From positions 1 to 5,708 of the forward strand of contig DAIDLB010000274.1 of the NCBI GenBank assembly GCA_027449725.1: a DNA stretch of 5,708 bases, given 5' to 3'. Below the pieces are notes generated by a model. That model did no database searches, was not told the origin of the DNA, and saw only the letters and a list, made by a program, of their open reading frames with translations. The stretch comes from Chlamydiota bacterium (GTDB lineage Bacteria; Chlamydiota; Chlamydiia; Chlamydiales; SM23-39). Made by a program: the position numbers and the translations under genes. This document shows, piece after piece, positions 5,631 through 5,708 of the stretch; the first letter of the stretch is position 1; each line of letters starts with the position of its first letter.

Positions 5631-5708
5631 CTAGGGAGTGTTCCGTAAAGATTTTTCAGTCGATTTTCGGGTTCTTTTGAGCCGCTTTTCGATTCTTTTT
5701 GCGGGGGT
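5631..5708 (-). other. Possible 3' end of an upstream minus-strand gene (basic tail)
   Basis: All three minus-strand frames are open from the right edge to a nearby stop. One ends at TAG (5633-5631) and gives 25 residues rich in Lys/Arg (10 of 25), containing AKRIEKRLKRTRKSTEK. The other frames end at TGA at 5594-5596 and 5656-5658. The basic amphipathic character fits the C-terminal tail of a nucleic-acid-binding protein, but the stretch is too short to tell coding from chance. Confidence 0.25.
5652..5700. repeat. Five T-tracts phased at about 11 bp (possible bent DNA)
   Basis: Runs of four or five T lie at 5652-5656, 5664-5667, 5675-5678, 5686-5689 and 5696-5700. Their centres are 11.5, 11, 11 and 10.5 bp apart, close to one helical turn, an arrangement that bends DNA. 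They sit about 90-140 bp upstream of waaF. The same spacing would arise from a Lys-rich amphipathic helix encoded on the minus strand, so a regulatory role is uncertain. Confidence 0.5.

Overview
The window reads as a cell-envelope operon from a member of the Chlamydiae, most likely an environmental (non-Chlamydiaceae) lineage. The assignment rests on two points. A UDP-sugar pyrophosphorylase of the eukaryote-like UAP1/AGX1 type lies directly upstream of gpsA, a pairing I recall from Chlamydia trachomatis (CT715/CT714). A heptosyltransferase is also present, which fits environmental chlamydiae, whereas Chlamydiaceae LPS is known for a Kdo-only core. This is inferred from motifs and gene order, not from a search, and the GC content (about 48-70% in hand-counted 60-base lines) is high for the group.

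Layout: positions 3-1463 (+) hold the 3' part of a gene whose start lies outside the window. It appears to encode a permuted papain-like (YiiX/NlpC-P60-type) domain followed by about 325 residues of unknown function. It converges on a four-gene minus-strand cluster, and a large inverted repeat (1452-1532) between the two stop codons looks like a shared bidirectional terminator. In order of transcription the cluster is waaF (5563-4517), a divergent GT9-like glycosyltransferase (4524-3610), a short UDP-GlcNAc/UDP-glucose pyrophosphorylase (3617-2544) and gpsA (2532-1531). The first two junctions are identical 8-bp overlaps of the form GTGNNTAG, and the last is an 11-nt gap, so co-transcription is likely. 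The right edge (5564-5708) holds a weak promoter candidate, regularly phased T-tracts and possibly the 3' end of another minus-strand gene.

Together the cluster would add ADP-heptose-type sugars to the LPS core (waaF and the GT9 protein), supply a UDP-sugar donor for lipid A, peptidoglycan or glycan synthesis (the pyrophosphorylase), and make sn-glycerol-3-phosphate for phospholipids (gpsA): three precursor or assembly steps of one envelope. I see no RNA gene, mobile element or CRISPR array. The points most worth a second look are the permuted-papain protein with its catalytic His encoded upstream of the first in-window ATG, the pyrophosphorylase lacking the usual C-terminal domain, the Lys-to-Arg change in the second glycosyltransferase, and -10-like hexamers placed 9-10 nt ahead of the two genes that lack a Shine-Dalgarno sequence.
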